NCBI GenBank assembly: GCA_039961675.1
Contig: JABRWC010000030.1
Span: 1 to 44,168 of the forward strand
Length of the DNA: 44,168 nt
DNA from: JABRWC01 sp039961675
GTDB taxonomy: Bacteria; Planctomycetota; Phycisphaerae; UBA1845; Fen-1342
Direction: 5' to 3'
The notes under the pieces are model-generated. The model saw only the letters and a list, made by a program, of their open reading frames with translations. It was not told the origin of the DNA and did no database searches. Each line of letters opens with the position of its first letter. The first letter of the stretch is position 1. The translations under genes and the position numbers were made by a program. Shown piece by piece: positions 17,275-25,813 of this stretch.

Positions 17275-18054
17275 TCAGCCGGGCAGCTTCTCCAGCGCAT
17301 CCTGCGCCGACTTGGCATGTCGCGTGCCGGGGTACGTGTCGATCAGACGGCGATAGTAGTGCCGCGCCAACCGGTAGTTCTTGTTCTGCTCCATAAGCCG
17401 CGCGATGTTGAGCCACTGCTCACATTCCTGCTCCGCCTGCGCGCCGCTCTTGGCGGGTGGCTTCGGCGGATCGGCTGGTGCGAAGCGCAGCACGGTCTCG
17501 CCTCCGGCAGGCCGGGGCTTTCCGGCCCGGGCGCCGACCGGCCCGCTGTACGCCTGTTCGAGAGCTTGCCGAACCGCGGGTTCCAGGTCGTCGCCGCGCG
17601 GCCGCGAGGCAACGACCTTCCCATCCTTGCCGATCACGAACATCGCGGGGATCGAGCGAATCCCGAACCGTACCGCGAGCTCCGCCTGCCACCACTTGCC
17701 GTCCGCCACGTGATACCAGTCCATGCCCTGCTTCTGAACGAACTCGCGGCAGCGGTCCACGCTGCGGTCAAGCGAGATGCTGATGATCTGAAGCCCTTTT
17801 TCGCGGTGCGCCTCGAAGACCCGCTTGACGTTCGGCAGTTCGATCAGACACGGGCCGCACCAGGTCGCCCAGAAGTCCACAATGACGACGTTGCCGCGGA
17901 ATTCGGAGAGCTTGAACGGCTCGCCGGACAGCAGCTCCGTGGCCTGAAAATCGGGGAATTCCGACCCGATCTCGAAATCGGCGCGAGACGCGCTTGCCCC
18001 GAGCAACCCGGCAAGAACCAACGAGATCAGCATAGTTTGGCAACCTGAGACCAT
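17275..18054 (-). CDS. Secreted TlpA-like thiol-disulfide protein with C-terminal TPR-like helix pair
   Basis: 259 aa from ATG 18054, with GGAGAA upstream; the frame's extension to 18231 has no natural composition. Residues 1-24 are a signal peptide (LISLVLAGLLGASASRA), so it works outside the cytoplasm. The thioredoxin fold follows, with active site WATWCGPC (Cys 66 and 69) and the cis-Pro region IRSIPAMFVIGKDG. TlpA/ResA-type proteins keep thiols reduced for cytochrome maturation or other envelope proteins. After a Pro/Ala-rich linker, residues about 215-259 (LARHYYRRLIDTYPGTRHA) resemble a tetratricopeptide unit. It is convergent with the aminotransferase; the 48-bp gap is GC-rich and can fold weakly. 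Confidence 0.88.
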   Translation of the reverse strand: MVSGCQTMLISLVLAGLLGASASRADFEIGSEFPDFQATELLSGEPFKLSEFRGNVVIVDFWATWCGPCLIELPNVKRVFEAHREKGLQIISISLDRSVDRCREFVQKQGMDWYHVADGKWWQAELAVRFGIRSIPAMFVIGKDGKVVASRPRGDDLEPAVRQALEQAYSGPVGARAGKPRPAGGETVLRFAPADPPKPPAKSGAQAEQECEQWLNIARLMEQNKNYRLARHYYRRLIDTYPGTRHAKSAQDALEKLPG

Positions 18055-18411
18055 TTCGGATTCTCCGACGATTCTCCGCGCACCCTGGCCCTTCGCACGC
18101 CGGCGAGCATTCAATATCGCAAACCCCGGCCGGCGAGTCAAAGGAATCCACTGGCCGGCCATGCCCGGCCCGGTCCATCCCGCGACCTTCTGATCCGGGC
18201 CGCGACTGACGAGGGAGTCGGGGCTTCCCAATCACGCCCGCATGCGCCGCGCGAGCGCACGTCGCCCGACGTTCCCTGCTGACTCACGTCCGCGGCTCAG
18301 ATCGAAGCCCGCTCACGGCTCCGGCCAGCGACCGTGGGAGCGGACTCCGAATGCGGTTAACATTCCGAAATCTCGCCGGGGTCGGCGAACCAAACGCGCG
18401 TCGAGGCCAAC
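18055..18411. other. Divergent intergenic region upstream of hldE
   Basis: No gene or clear promoter is seen in this 357-bp stretch between the TlpA-like gene and hldE. It has several short GC-rich inverted repeats (for example GGCCGG blocks near 18150-18170) that are unremarkable for this base composition. Confidence 0.4.
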
Positions 18412-19902
18412 GTGTCGGGCGACCTGCTCTCTCTTATCGACCGTTTCCCCGGCCGCCGCGTGCTGCTCGTCGGCGACTTCATGCTCGACCGCTACGTCTT
18501 CGGCGATGCCGAGCGCATCAGTCCGGAGGCGCCCGTCCCCGTGCTGCGCGTCGTCGAGCGGCAGGATCGCGTCGGCGGCGCCGGTTCGGTGGCGCAGAAC
18601 GTACTGGCCCTCGATGCAGACGTCGCGTGCTTCGGGCTGCTCGGCCGCGACAGTTTCGGCGACCGCGTGGACGCGCTGCTTCGCGAGGCCGGCGCGGACA
18701 CGAGCGGGCTGCTGCGCGTCGCCGACCGCCCGACCATCACGAAGACGCGCCTGGTCGGGCTGGCTGAGCACCGTCACCGGCAGCAGATTCTCCGCGTCGA
18801 TGACGAAACCGTCCGACCGCCCGACGAGCACGACGCCGCACGCGTGCGCGAGGCCATCGCCGCGGCGCTGCCGCGCTGCGACGTGGTCTGCCTCGAAGAC
18901 TACGCCAAGGGTCTGCTTTCGCCCGAACTGTGCCGCGCCGTGATTGCTGACGCGCGGCGACTTGGCAAGCCCGTGCTGGTCGACCCTTCGCGGCAGCGTC
19001 CGTGGGAAAAATACCGCGGCGCAACGCTCGCCACGCCGAACCGCGCCGAGCTGGAGGTCGGCTGCGGCCGCGCCCTTGCCGACAATGAACTTGACGGCGC
19101 CGCGGCGGAGCTGGTGCGCGCGCTGGAGCTGGACGCGCTGGTGGTGACGCTCGGACGCGACGGCGCGCGGTTGGTGCGGCGCGGCGGCTCCGTGCAGAGC
19201 TTCGCGACGCGGCCGCGCGCGGTTTATGACAACACCGGTGCCGGTGACGCCGTGCTGGCGATGATGGCGGTCGCGGTCGCCGCCGGCGCGACGCTGGAGC
19301 AGGCCGTGCCGCTGGCCAACGTCGCCGGCGGGCTGGAGGTGAGCAAGTTCGGCTGCGTTCCGATCGCGCGCTCGGAGGTCATCGATGAGCTGCTCCGCGG
19401 CCGCGACGCCGGCGCGCGCAAGCTGCGCTCGCTGCCCGAGCTGCTGGAGGAGCTACAGGCACGTCGCCGGCGCGGCGAGACGGTCGTGTTCACCAACGGC
19501 TGCTTTGACCTGCTGCACCCCGGACACGTGGCGCTGCTGGAGCAGGCCAAGAGTCACGGCAGCGTCCTGGTCGTCGGCGTCAACAGCGACGCTTCCGTGC
19601 GGGCGCAGGGCAAGGGCGAGGGCCGCCCCATTCGCAGCGAGCGCGTGCGGGCGCAGATGCTGGCCGCACTGGAAGCCGTGGACTATGTGGTTCTTTTCAA
19701 CGAGCCGTCCGTCCTGCCGCTGGTGCAGAAGGTCTCGCCCGAGATCCTGGTCAAAGGCGCCGAGTACCGCGACCACCCCGCCGGCGTCGTCGGGCGCGAG
19801 TGGGTCGAGTCGCACGGCGGCCGCGTCGTCACGGTCGAGATGGTCGAAGGCTACAGCACGACGCGCGAGCTGGAGCGCATCCGCGAAGGAGGCGCGAGGT
19901 GA
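18412..19902 (+). CDS. hldE: Bifunctional D-glycero-beta-D-manno-heptose-7-phosphate kinase / heptose-1-phosphate adenylyltransferase
   Basis: 496 aa from GTG 18412. It has two domains in the HldE order. An N-terminal ribokinase-like kinase (about 1-325) shows VLLVGDFMLDRYVFGD, RVGGAGSVAQNVLALD and the catalytic-Asp motif NTGAGD (GAGD at 276-279). A C-terminal nucleotidyltransferase (about 345-496) has FTNGCFDLLHPGH, with HPGH at 369-372. It makes heptose-1,7-bisphosphate and then ADP-heptose for the lipopolysaccharide inner core. gmhA overlaps its stop by 4 bp (GTGA), so the first and later pathway steps are co-translated. gmhB and hldD are not in the window. Its length matches E. coli HldE (477 aa) with a slightly longer linker. 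Confidence 0.95.
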   Translation: MSGDLLSLIDRFPGRRVLLVGDFMLDRYVFGDAERISPEAPVPVLRVVERQDRVGGAGSVAQNVLALDADVACFGLLGRDSFGDRVDALLREAGADTSGLLRVADRPTITKTRLVGLAEHRHRQQILRVDDETVRPPDEHDAARVREAIAAALPRCDVVCLEDYAKGLLSPELCRAVIADARRLGKPVLVDPSRQRPWEKYRGATLATPNRAELEVGCGRALADNELDGAAAELVRALELDALVVTLGRDGARLVRRGGSVQSFATRPRAVYDNTGAGDAVLAMMAVAVAAGATLEQAVPLANVAGGLEVSKFGCVPIARSEVIDELLRGRDAGARKLRSLPELLEELQARRRRGETVVFTNGCFDLLHPGHVALLEQAKSHGSVLVVGVNSDASVRAQGKGEGRPIRSERVRAQMLAALEAVDYVVLFNEPSVLPLVQKVSPEILVKGAEYRDHPAGVVGREWVESHGGRVVTVEMVEGYSTTRELERIREGGAR

Positions 19903-20486
19903 CGGCGACCGGCGCGCCGCGCGACTGGCATGCGGCTCTGGCCGAGCATACCCAGGTGCTCGCCGCGCTGGCGAGCGCGGGAGACGTCCTCGACCGCATC
20001 GTCGACGCGCTGCTCTGCTGCCGGCGCAACCGCGGCAAGCTGCTGATCCTCGGCAACGGCGGCAGCGCCGCGGACGCTCAGCACATCGCCGCCGAGCTGA
20101 CCGGCCGCTTCAAGGCCGAGCGCCCGGCGTTTCCCGCGCTGGCGCTCACCACCGACACCTCCGCGCTGACGGCGATCGGCAACGACCTGGGGTTTGAGCG
20201 CGTCTTCGCGCGGCAGGTCGAGGCGCTCGCGGCGCGCGGCGACGCGCTCTGGGCGCTCAGCACCAGCGGCGACTCGCCGAACGTCCTGACGGCGGTCCGC
20301 GCCGCGCGCGAGCGCCAGGTGTTCGTCGTAGGATTTACCGGCGCCGGCGGCGGGGCGCTCGCGCCCCTGTGCGACCTGGTGTTCCGCGCGCCGCATACCA
20401 GCTCCGACCGCATCCAGGAGGCGCATCAGCTCGCGTATCACTACGTCTGCGAGCGGGTGGAGGCGGCGATCGTCGGTGGTGAATGA
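19899..20486 (+). CDS. gmhA: Sedoheptulose-7-phosphate isomerase
   Basis: 195 aa from GTG 19899, overlapping the hldE stop codon, with GGAGG nine bases upstream inside hldE. It converts sedoheptulose-7-phosphate to D-glycero-D-manno-heptose-7-phosphate, the substrate of HldE. The SIS fold is shown by LGNGGSAADAQHIAAELTGRF and STSGDSPNVL; residues matching the E. coli catalytic set are H62, E66, Q173 and H181 (HTSSDRIQEAHQLAYHYVCE). Length equals that of the family (about 190 aa). The frame is open upstream to 19800 within hldE but the GTG/ribosome-site pair decides the start. Confidence 0.94.
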   Translation: MTATGAPRDWHAALAEHTQVLAALASAGDVLDRIVDALLCCRRNRGKLLILGNGGSAADAQHIAAELTGRFKAERPAFPALALTTDTSALTAIGNDLGFERVFARQVEALAARGDALWALSTSGDSPNVLTAVRAARERQVFVVGFTGAGGGALAPLCDLVFRAPHTSSDRIQEAHQLAYHYVCERVEAAIVGGE

Positions 20487-20575
20487 TCCGCCGCGCCCGC
20501 CGCAGGACGCACCGTTGCGCTCGCTTTCGCCGTGGACGAGCCCACGCTTCACGGCACGGCAATTGAAGATCCGGC

Positions 20576-20899
20576 ATGCTTGCCATTCAAGACCAATTCT
20601 TCGTGCTGGCGAACTACGCCGAAGCCGTGCTCTGGTTTGCAGTGGGCGTCGGGTTCGCGATTGCTGCATGCCGTCGGCCAAGCCGCCGCCGGGCTTGGCT
20701 CGTTGCCGCGGCAGCATTCATCGCCTTCGGCGTCTCGGACGTGGTCGAAGCGTCGACCGGCGCCTGGTGGCGGCCGTGGTGGCTGCTGGGGTGGAAAGCG
20801 GCCTGCGTGATCGTGTTCGCCGGTTTGCTCATGGGGCGCTGGAAGCGTTCCGGTTTCGGCAGCCCACATGGAAGATTGATCACACGCTGGTTCGAATGA
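20576..20899 (+). CDS. Small membrane protein of unknown function
   Basis: 107 aa with three hydrophobic segments: about 12-31 (YAEAVLWFAVGVGFAIAA), 39-58 (AWLVAAAAFIAFGVSDVVEA) and 66-87 (WWLLGWKAACVIVFAGLLMG), separated by basic loops, so an inner-membrane protein. The WWRPWWLLGWK stretch is tryptophan-rich. It lies 89 bp after gmhA on the same strand and may be transcribed with the heptose genes, but no functional link is evident. Overlapping frames at 20476 and 20532 are shadows. Confidence 0.6.
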   Translation: MLAIQDQFFVLANYAEAVLWFAVGVGFAIAACRRPSRRRAWLVAAAAFIAFGVSDVVEASTGAWWRPWWLLGWKAACVIVFAGLLMGRWKRSGFGSPHGRLITRWFE

Positions 20900-20984
20900 A
20901 CGACCCGAAATGACGAAAAGCGTCTCGCGGATTCGAACGAAACGCGCGATTACCGCGGCGTCCGGTTACTCACGATGATCGCAA

Positions 20985-22298
20985 CTACCCGCGCGCCCGC
21001 ACGGCCAGCACGGTCAGGTCATCCACCGCGTCCCCCCGCAGGAGCGATTCCGCGTGGCGCGCCGCGAGCGAATCCAGCGCATCTTCCGTTCCGTACGTTT
21101 GCAGCCGCGCGAACCAGGACGTGGTCCGAATGAGCTCGTCCGCCGGCAACGGCTCGCCAGCCGATCCATCATCGGCGTCTTCGTGCGCGGCGACCGGTAC
21201 CGCGAACAGGCTCGTCGCGCCCCGGCCCGCGCGCCGTACCGGGCCGACCGGTTCGGCCGCGCGCCGTTCGTCGCACCCAGGCTGCGCGAGCGCTTCAGCC
21301 GGCTGCCACTCCTCGCGCGTCACGAGCTCCACGCCGTCCGTGTAGAGCAGCAGCGCGTCGCCGGCGTTCAGCGTGAAGCTCTGCGTCGAGTAGTTTACGT
21401 TCGCCTGCACGCCCAGCAGCATCCCGTCGCAGCGCACCAGATGCGCGCGTCCGTCCGCCCGGCGCAGGATTGGATGCGGCATGCCGGCCCGCGCGATCAG
21501 CCCGCGCCGCGTGCGTACGTTCAGCACCGCGTAAACCGCGGCGATGAACTCGCACTCCGACAGCTCGGCTTCCAGCAACTCGCGGTTCAGGCGGCGCAGC
21601 ACGGCGTCCGGCTGCTGCGCGATCGGCAGCTCGGTGTTGAACACCGTGCCGGCCATCGCTCGCCGCATGAATAGCCCCAGCAGCGCCGCCGGCAGGCCGT
21701 GCCCCACTGCGTCCGCGAGCATGATCGCCACGTGCGTGCCGTCGATGCGGCGGACGTCGTAGAAATCGCCCGAGTGACGCTCGGCCGGCCGATGCACGGC
21801 GGAGAACTCGATGGTGTCGAACGTCGGCAGCGGCCGCGGCCGAAGCTCGCGTTGTGCGCGTTCGGCCAGGTTCAACGGCGAACGGAGTCCACCCGTCGAG
21901 CGGCGATGCGTTGCCGTACGCGCCACGTCGGCCCGCACGCTGCGCCGGGCGGCCCGGTGCATGTGAATCAACGCGGCGAGCTGGTCCGCCAGAGCCTCCG
22001 GGCGGTCGGACTCCGGCGCGCCGTCGCTGCGGATCGACGGTTCGCCGTCCCGGTCGAGCACGATCGTGGCGAACGGACTGTGGGAATTGCGAGCGAGCAC
22101 GTTGTGCATCGCAGCACCGGCCACGCGGTCTTCCGGCGGCACGATGACGACGGCGTCCGTGCCCCAGGCCGGCCCCGTGCGAAGCGATTCGGCCAGCGTC
22201 GTGAAGCTGGTCGTGGCGCCGAGCGTCCGCAGCGCGCCGCGAAGTCCGTCCGGTAGGCGCGAACCTCCGAGCACGACCTGCACGCGCGGGCTGCCCAT
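20985..22298 (-). CDS. SpoIIE/RsbU-type PP2C serine phosphatase with degenerate N-terminal receiver-like domain
   Basis: 437 aa from ATG 22298. The C-terminal PPM/SpoIIE domain (about 160-437) keeps the metal ligands: GDFYD 177-181, D196 in LADAVGHG, TDG 320-322, and DDLT 426-429. Such phosphatases usually dephosphorylate anti-anti-sigma factors in partner-switching pathways. Residues 5-110 (VQVVLGGSRLPDGLRGALRT ... AVVIVPPEDR) look like a receiver or similar alpha/beta sensory domain lacking a clear phospho-Asp. Between TDG and DDLT is an unusual insertion of about 70 residues rich in Arg, Ala and acidic residues (335-405). No STAS or kinase partner is nearby. It is last in a minus-strand row from accA. 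Confidence 0.85.
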   Translation of the reverse strand: MGSPRVQVVLGGSRLPDGLRGALRTLGATTSFTTLAESLRTGPAWGTDAVVIVPPEDRVAGAAMHNVLARNSHSPFATIVLDRDGEPSIRSDGAPESDRPEALADQLAALIHMHRAARRSVRADVARTATHRRSTGGLRSPLNLAERAQRELRPRPLPTFDTIEFSAVHRPAERHSGDFYDVRRIDGTHVAIMLADAVGHGLPAALLGLFMRRAMAGTVFNTELPIAQQPDAVLRRLNRELLEAELSECEFIAAVYAVLNVRTRRGLIARAGMPHPILRRADGRAHLVRCDGMLLGVQANVNYSTQSFTLNAGDALLLYTDGVELVTREEWQPAEALAQPGCDERRAAEPVGPVRRAGRGATSLFAVPVAAHEDADDGSAGEPLPADELIRTTSWFARLQTYGTEDALDSLAARHAESLLRGDAVDDLTVLAVRARG

Positions 22299-22530
22299 GG
22301 ATCACCAGCGTTGGCGAGGGCCGGCAAGTCGCGACGCACCGTTGCGGCAGCGCAGCAGGCCCTGAACACGTGATCGGCTGAATGACTTGAAGACTGTGGC
22401 CGATTCGCGCGCTGGTCGGCGGCCTGGGGCGCCGCGGCCGCGCGCGGTGAGGCAGGAACTGCGCTGCGAGCTCGGAGCGGCGACGCTGCACCTTCTCCGG
22501 CGCGCGGCGCCGCAGCGAAAACTGCGAGGC

Positions 22531-23004
22531 TTACGCGGCCGTCCCGTCGCGCGCCTCGAACGTCACGATCGCCTGATGCAGCTCCTGGGCGCTGCGGGCG
22601 TCGTTCACGGCGCTGCGGAAGGCTTCCATGTTCATCAGGCGGCTGATCTTCGCGAGCGCTTGAATATGCGGGCCGGTCTGCTCCGGCGAGCTGACCAGCA
22701 GGACCACGAACGTGACCGGGCGGCCGTCCACGCTCTGGAAGTCGATTGGGGCCGCGGGCTTGCCGCACGCCATCAGCAGCGTCCGACACCCCTCGCACTT
22801 CCCGTGCGGGATCGCCAACCCGTACCCGATGCCCGTGGAGCGCTCCGCCTCGCGCCGCAGCACGGCGTCCAGCGCCGCGCTCGGGTTGGACAGGTTCCCG
22901 GAGGCGCCGAGTACGTCCATGAGCGCCGTGATGACGGCAGTCTTGTCGCCGCCGGGAATCGGAACCAGGATGCGATCCGGCGTGAGGACCTTGGAAAGTT
23001 CCAT
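22531..23004 (-). CDS. PTS EIIA domain protein (fructose/nitrogen type)
   Basis: 157 aa from ATG 23004, preceded by GGAAGG. It is a single EIIA type-2 domain: RREAERSTGIGYGLAIPHGK contains the phosphorylatable His67, and DFQSVDGRPVTFVVLLVSSPEQTG is the typical following segment. In sugar PTS it passes phosphate from HPr to EIIB; stand-alone copies such as PtsN regulate nitrogen or potassium physiology instead. No EIIB, EIIC, HPr or EI gene is in the window, so a regulatory role is more likely than sugar uptake. Confidence 0.92.
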   Translation of the reverse strand: MELSKVLTPDRILVPIPGGDKTAVITALMDVLGASGNLSNPSAALDAVLRREAERSTGIGYGLAIPHGKCEGCRTLLMACGKPAAPIDFQSVDGRPVTFVVLLVSSPEQTGPHIQALAKISRLMNMEAFRSAVNDARSAQELHQAIVTFEARDGTAA

Positions 23005-23169
23005 GCGGCCGCCTTCCGTGCGGGTTCGAATCGCTCACGTATACCGCGAATCGGCCGGGCGAGGAAGCGCTAGCGGCCAGACCGCGCGCAGCATCCTAGA
23101 CCGTGCGGCGCGCATGCCAGCCGGTTTGCGGGAAGGCACGTTCCGGAATCGAGCGGCGCTGCGACCCGA

Positions 23170-23727
23170 TCACTCAGGGGCCGGGAGCTCGATGATCGTC
23201 TGCGTCTTGACCATCGTGCGCTCGTGCGGAAAGGCGTGGAACGCGTGCACGTGGAACTCGGCGTCGCGCGCCTCGTAATCGACGTACGAGAACGGCACCA
23301 TGTCGCCGTCGGCCCACTGGTCGTAACGACACAGGCAACCGCGCTTCGTCGCGTGCTTGAGGAGGTCCCAATGCACCGACTTGTAGAGCGGCTCGTCCAT
23401 GGTCTCGACCTGCGTACTGACCAGGTAATGCCAGCCCTCTGGCGAGCGGCGCTCCAGGTCGCGCTCGCCCTTCATGCGGAACCGGGTAAGGACGCCACGC
23501 GACGGCAGAACGTCACTGTCGCTTGCCACGGCCTCGACCAGGCAGCTCGCCCCGGCGGAGACCGTCACCACGTGCCCCAGTCCCACCAGCCACAGATCGG
23601 CCACGTAGCGACCCTGTGCCACGCGATAGCTGCCGTAGAGGCGGAAGAACTCCGGGTGCAGCGGACGATCGAAGAGAAACAGATTCAGGTCAACGGATTG
23701 CTGAACCGCACTTCCCATGCTCATCAT
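23170..23727 (-). CDS. DUF2617-like protein of unknown function
   Basis: 185 aa from ATG 23727; the frame extends to a TTG at 23745, and ATG 23718 is also possible, but GGGG lies nine bases before 23727. Blocks such as RPLHPEFFRLYGSYRVAQGRY, GLGHVVTVSAGAS and FRMKGERD resemble, from memory, the DUF2617 family found in planctomycetes; a profile search would be needed to confirm. The C-terminal half is rich in His and aromatic residues (FHVHAFHAFPHE), and there is a Cys pair (RGCLCRYDQW), hinting at metal binding, which is unproven. No signal peptide is seen. Confidence 0.65.
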   Translation of the reverse strand: MMSMGSAVQQSVDLNLFLFDRPLHPEFFRLYGSYRVAQGRYVADLWLVGLGHVVTVSAGASCLVEAVASDSDVLPSRGVLTRFRMKGERDLERRSPEGWHYLVSTQVETMDEPLYKSVHWDLLKHATKRGCLCRYDQWADGDMVPFSYVDYEARDAEFHVHAFHAFPHERTMVKTQTIIELPAPE

Positions 23728-23911
23728 TCTGAAGAACCCCTGCAAACCTTGTTACGGCCGTCAGTTATGTACAACCACCCCCGCCGCCGGCCGGTAACGC
23801 GAGCGAACGAGTATAGCAGAAACCCACACGAATGACACGAAAACATAATCCGATCAAGCCATATTCCCAGATACGAACGGCGCGCCGGAAAGTTCCCGGC
23901 GGACCGCGGCC

Positions 23912-24274
23912 TCAATGCGGAGCGGACTTGAAGCGCTCACCAAGCTCGCGGAGCAACCCGAAATCGTAGATCCCCGTGTTGTGCCCGTCGGCCCAAGTCA
24001 CACGCAGCGCGTACCGCCCGGCAAGTTCCGCGTGCTCGACCCGCAACGCGTCCCGTTCGTGCGCCGGTGACGCCAAGACTCTGAGTCTCCCGAGAGTTTC
24101 CTGCTCCCGCACGCTGCGACACGTCGCGCACGGGCATGCGCGCCGCAGCTCGGCGAGCGGGATGGTGGACTCGAGCGAGTCCGTCCAGCGGATGCGAAGC
24201 CCGCCTGTGCGATCAAGATCGAAATCGACCGGATACTCTTGCGAATTGGTCACGACGCGATCCGTCGCATCCAT
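23912..24274 (-). CDS. DUF971 (GBBH-like N-terminal) domain protein
   Basis: 120 aa from ATG 24274; the longer frame to 24343 adds an Arg/Gly-rich stretch without natural composition. The DUF971 pattern is LRIRWTDSLESTIPLAELRRACPCATCRSVRE, with C47, C49 and C52 as the probable metal-binding set, and a C-terminal ALRVTWADGHNTGIYDFGLLREL. The same domain is the N-terminus of gamma-butyrobetaine hydroxylase and is found beside or fused to Mrp/ApbC iron-sulfur carriers elsewhere. Here it is next to accA; no iron-sulfur assembly gene is adjacent. Confidence 0.85.
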   Translation of the reverse strand: MDATDRVVTNSQEYPVDFDLDRTGGLRIRWTDSLESTIPLAELRRACPCATCRSVREQETLGRLRVLASPAHERDALRVEHAELAGRYALRVTWADGHNTGIYDFGLLRELGERFKSAPH

Positions 24275-24354
24275 CGCGCGGCCAGCGCCCGATCGGCCGA
24301 CCGCTTCGCGTTCAACCCCCGCACCGCGCCGATTCGGGGGCAATCCGCGCGCAT

Positions 24355-25455
24355 TCAGCCGCGCGAGGTCTCAACTTCCACGGGCGATGCAGTCGCCCGC
24401 CGCACGCGGCTCCGGGCACCCGCCTTCTGCGGCGCGGCCGTAACCGGTTCAAGCTTCGAGTCGAAGAAGGAACCCAGGGTCCGGAGACGCTCGTAGCGCC
24501 GCCGAAGGACGGTATCGATCTTCAAACGGCTCACGTCGCGAATGGCGCGTGCCAGCCAGCTTTCCAGCGAGCGGGCCGCCGCCGCAGGATCGCGATGAGC
24601 GCCGCCCATCGGCTCCTCGATAATCGCGTCGATGAGGTCCAGGCGCTTCAACTCGCGCGGCGTCAGGCGCAATGCCTCAGCCGCCAGCGCCGCCTGTTCG
24701 CCGGTCTTCCAGAGGATCGCCGCGCAGCCCTCGGGGCTGATGACCGAGTAATACGCGTACTCCATCACCGCAACCTGGTCCGCGACCCCAATCCCCAGCG
24801 CGCCGCCACTCCCCCCTTCGCCGATCACGGCCGCGATGATCGGCGTTCGCAAACGCGACATCTCCATGAGGTTCACGGCGATCGCGCTCGCGATCCCGCG
24901 CTCTTCCGCTTCGACGCCGGGATAGGCACCGGGCGTGTCGATCAGGCAGACGACCGGCACTCCGAACTTCTCGGCGAGCTTCATTTTCTGAAGCGCCTTG
25001 CGATAGCCCTCTGGATGGGCGCAGCCGAAGTTGCAGTCGATCTTCTCCTTGGTGTCGCGGCCCTTGTGATGCCCGATAAGCATCACCTTCTGGCCGGCCA
25101 GCCGTGCGAAGCCGCAAACGATCGCCCTGTCATCGCCAAAGTGCTTGTCGCCGCGCAGCTCGCAAAAGTCCTTGCACATCAAGCGGATATAGTCGCGAAG
25201 CAGCGGGCGCTGCGGGTGCCTGGCGACCAGTACAGTCTCCCACGCTGTCAGATTGCCGTAGGCTTGCTGGAGAGCAGCCTGAAGCTGGGCGCGGATACTG
25301 CCGATGATCTCCGACGCGTCGCGGCCGGACTCCGCCTGACTGGCCTCGAGGCGCTGAATCTCCTGCTCCATCTTCGCGATGGGCTTCTCGAATTCGAGCA
25401 CGTATTTCCAGGTCGAAGAACTACTGCCGCCGGTCACGCTCGGCTGTGAACTCAT
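24355..25455 (-). CDS. accA: Acetyl-CoA carboxylase carboxyltransferase subunit alpha
   Basis: 366 aa from ATG 25455, with GAGGGCG upstream; the frame open to 25716 is an extension through the promoter region. AccA pairs with AccD to transfer carboxyl from biotin to acetyl-CoA, giving malonyl-CoA. Signature blocks are FEKPIAKMEQEIQRLEASQA, RLMCKDFCELRGDKHFGDDR, CAHPEGYRKALQKMKLAEKF, DTPGAYPGVEAEERG and GEGGSGGALGIGVADQVAV. It is about 45 residues longer than E. coli AccA because of a basic, low-complexity C-terminal tail (about 320-366). accD, accB and accC are not in the window. It is divergent from purL. Confidence 0.96.
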   Translation of the reverse strand: MSSQPSVTGGSSSSTWKYVLEFEKPIAKMEQEIQRLEASQAESGRDASEIIGSIRAQLQAALQQAYGNLTAWETVLVARHPQRPLLRDYIRLMCKDFCELRGDKHFGDDRAIVCGFARLAGQKVMLIGHHKGRDTKEKIDCNFGCAHPEGYRKALQKMKLAEKFGVPVVCLIDTPGAYPGVEAEERGIASAIAVNLMEMSRLRTPIIAAVIGEGGSGGALGIGVADQVAVMEYAYYSVISPEGCAAILWKTGEQAALAAEALRLTPRELKRLDLIDAIIEEPMGGAHRDPAAAARSLESWLARAIRDVSRLKIDTVLRRRYERLRTLGSFFDSKLEPVTAAPQKAGARSRVRRATASPVEVETSRG

Positions 25456-25623
25456 GAATCGCCCTCGAGTGCCAACCTTGGCCAGACGTGCATCATCCGT
25501 GCGATCCTCCCCTCGTATTGGACAACTGTAAGCGCGGCCCCCTTGGAATTGCAAGCCCCAAGTGTCCCGGGAGCTCGGTCCGTGAATTGGCGAGCCGCTG
25601 GCATCGTCACGACTTCGTCCACA

Positions 25624-25629
25624 AGTATA
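25624..25629 (-). promoter_or_regulatory. Possible -10 element for accA
   Basis: On the minus strand the sequence reads TATACT, a good sigma-70 -10, about 170 bp upstream of the accA start. A convincing -35 at 17 bp is missing (ATCGTG), so this is a weak prediction. The divergent region 25456-25813 is notably AT-richer at 25600-25690 than its surroundings, as expected for promoters. Confidence 0.3.
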
Positions 25630-25642
25630 GTTCAGATAGTAG

Positions 25643-25672
25643 TTTACACGATTCGGTCGAAAGCGCGATAAT
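25643..25672 (+). promoter_or_regulatory. Predicted sigma-70 promoter for purL
   Basis: TTTACA (25643-25648), an 18-bp spacer and GATAAT (25667-25672) each match the consensus hexamers at five of six positions. It lies about 140 bp upstream of the chosen purL start, leaving a leader in which I see no recognisable purine riboswitch. The 25456-25813 interval holds no gene. Confidence 0.55.
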
Positions 25673-25813
25673 CTGCGATGGCTGATAACAAATCGCACCT
25701 CAGGCAGTAGGAACACGCGGCCTGAGATGCATTTTCCCGGCGCACTCGCGACGTCCTATACGCCGCGCGGTACGATCTCCGCCAATTGGAACGCGATTCC
25801 CTGGGTCGTCGCG

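Noticed and set aside
20920..20960. tRNA on the minus strand, from a TTCGTTCGAATCCGC-like T-arm sequence
   Set aside because: No matching acceptor stem or anticodon arm can be drawn around it.
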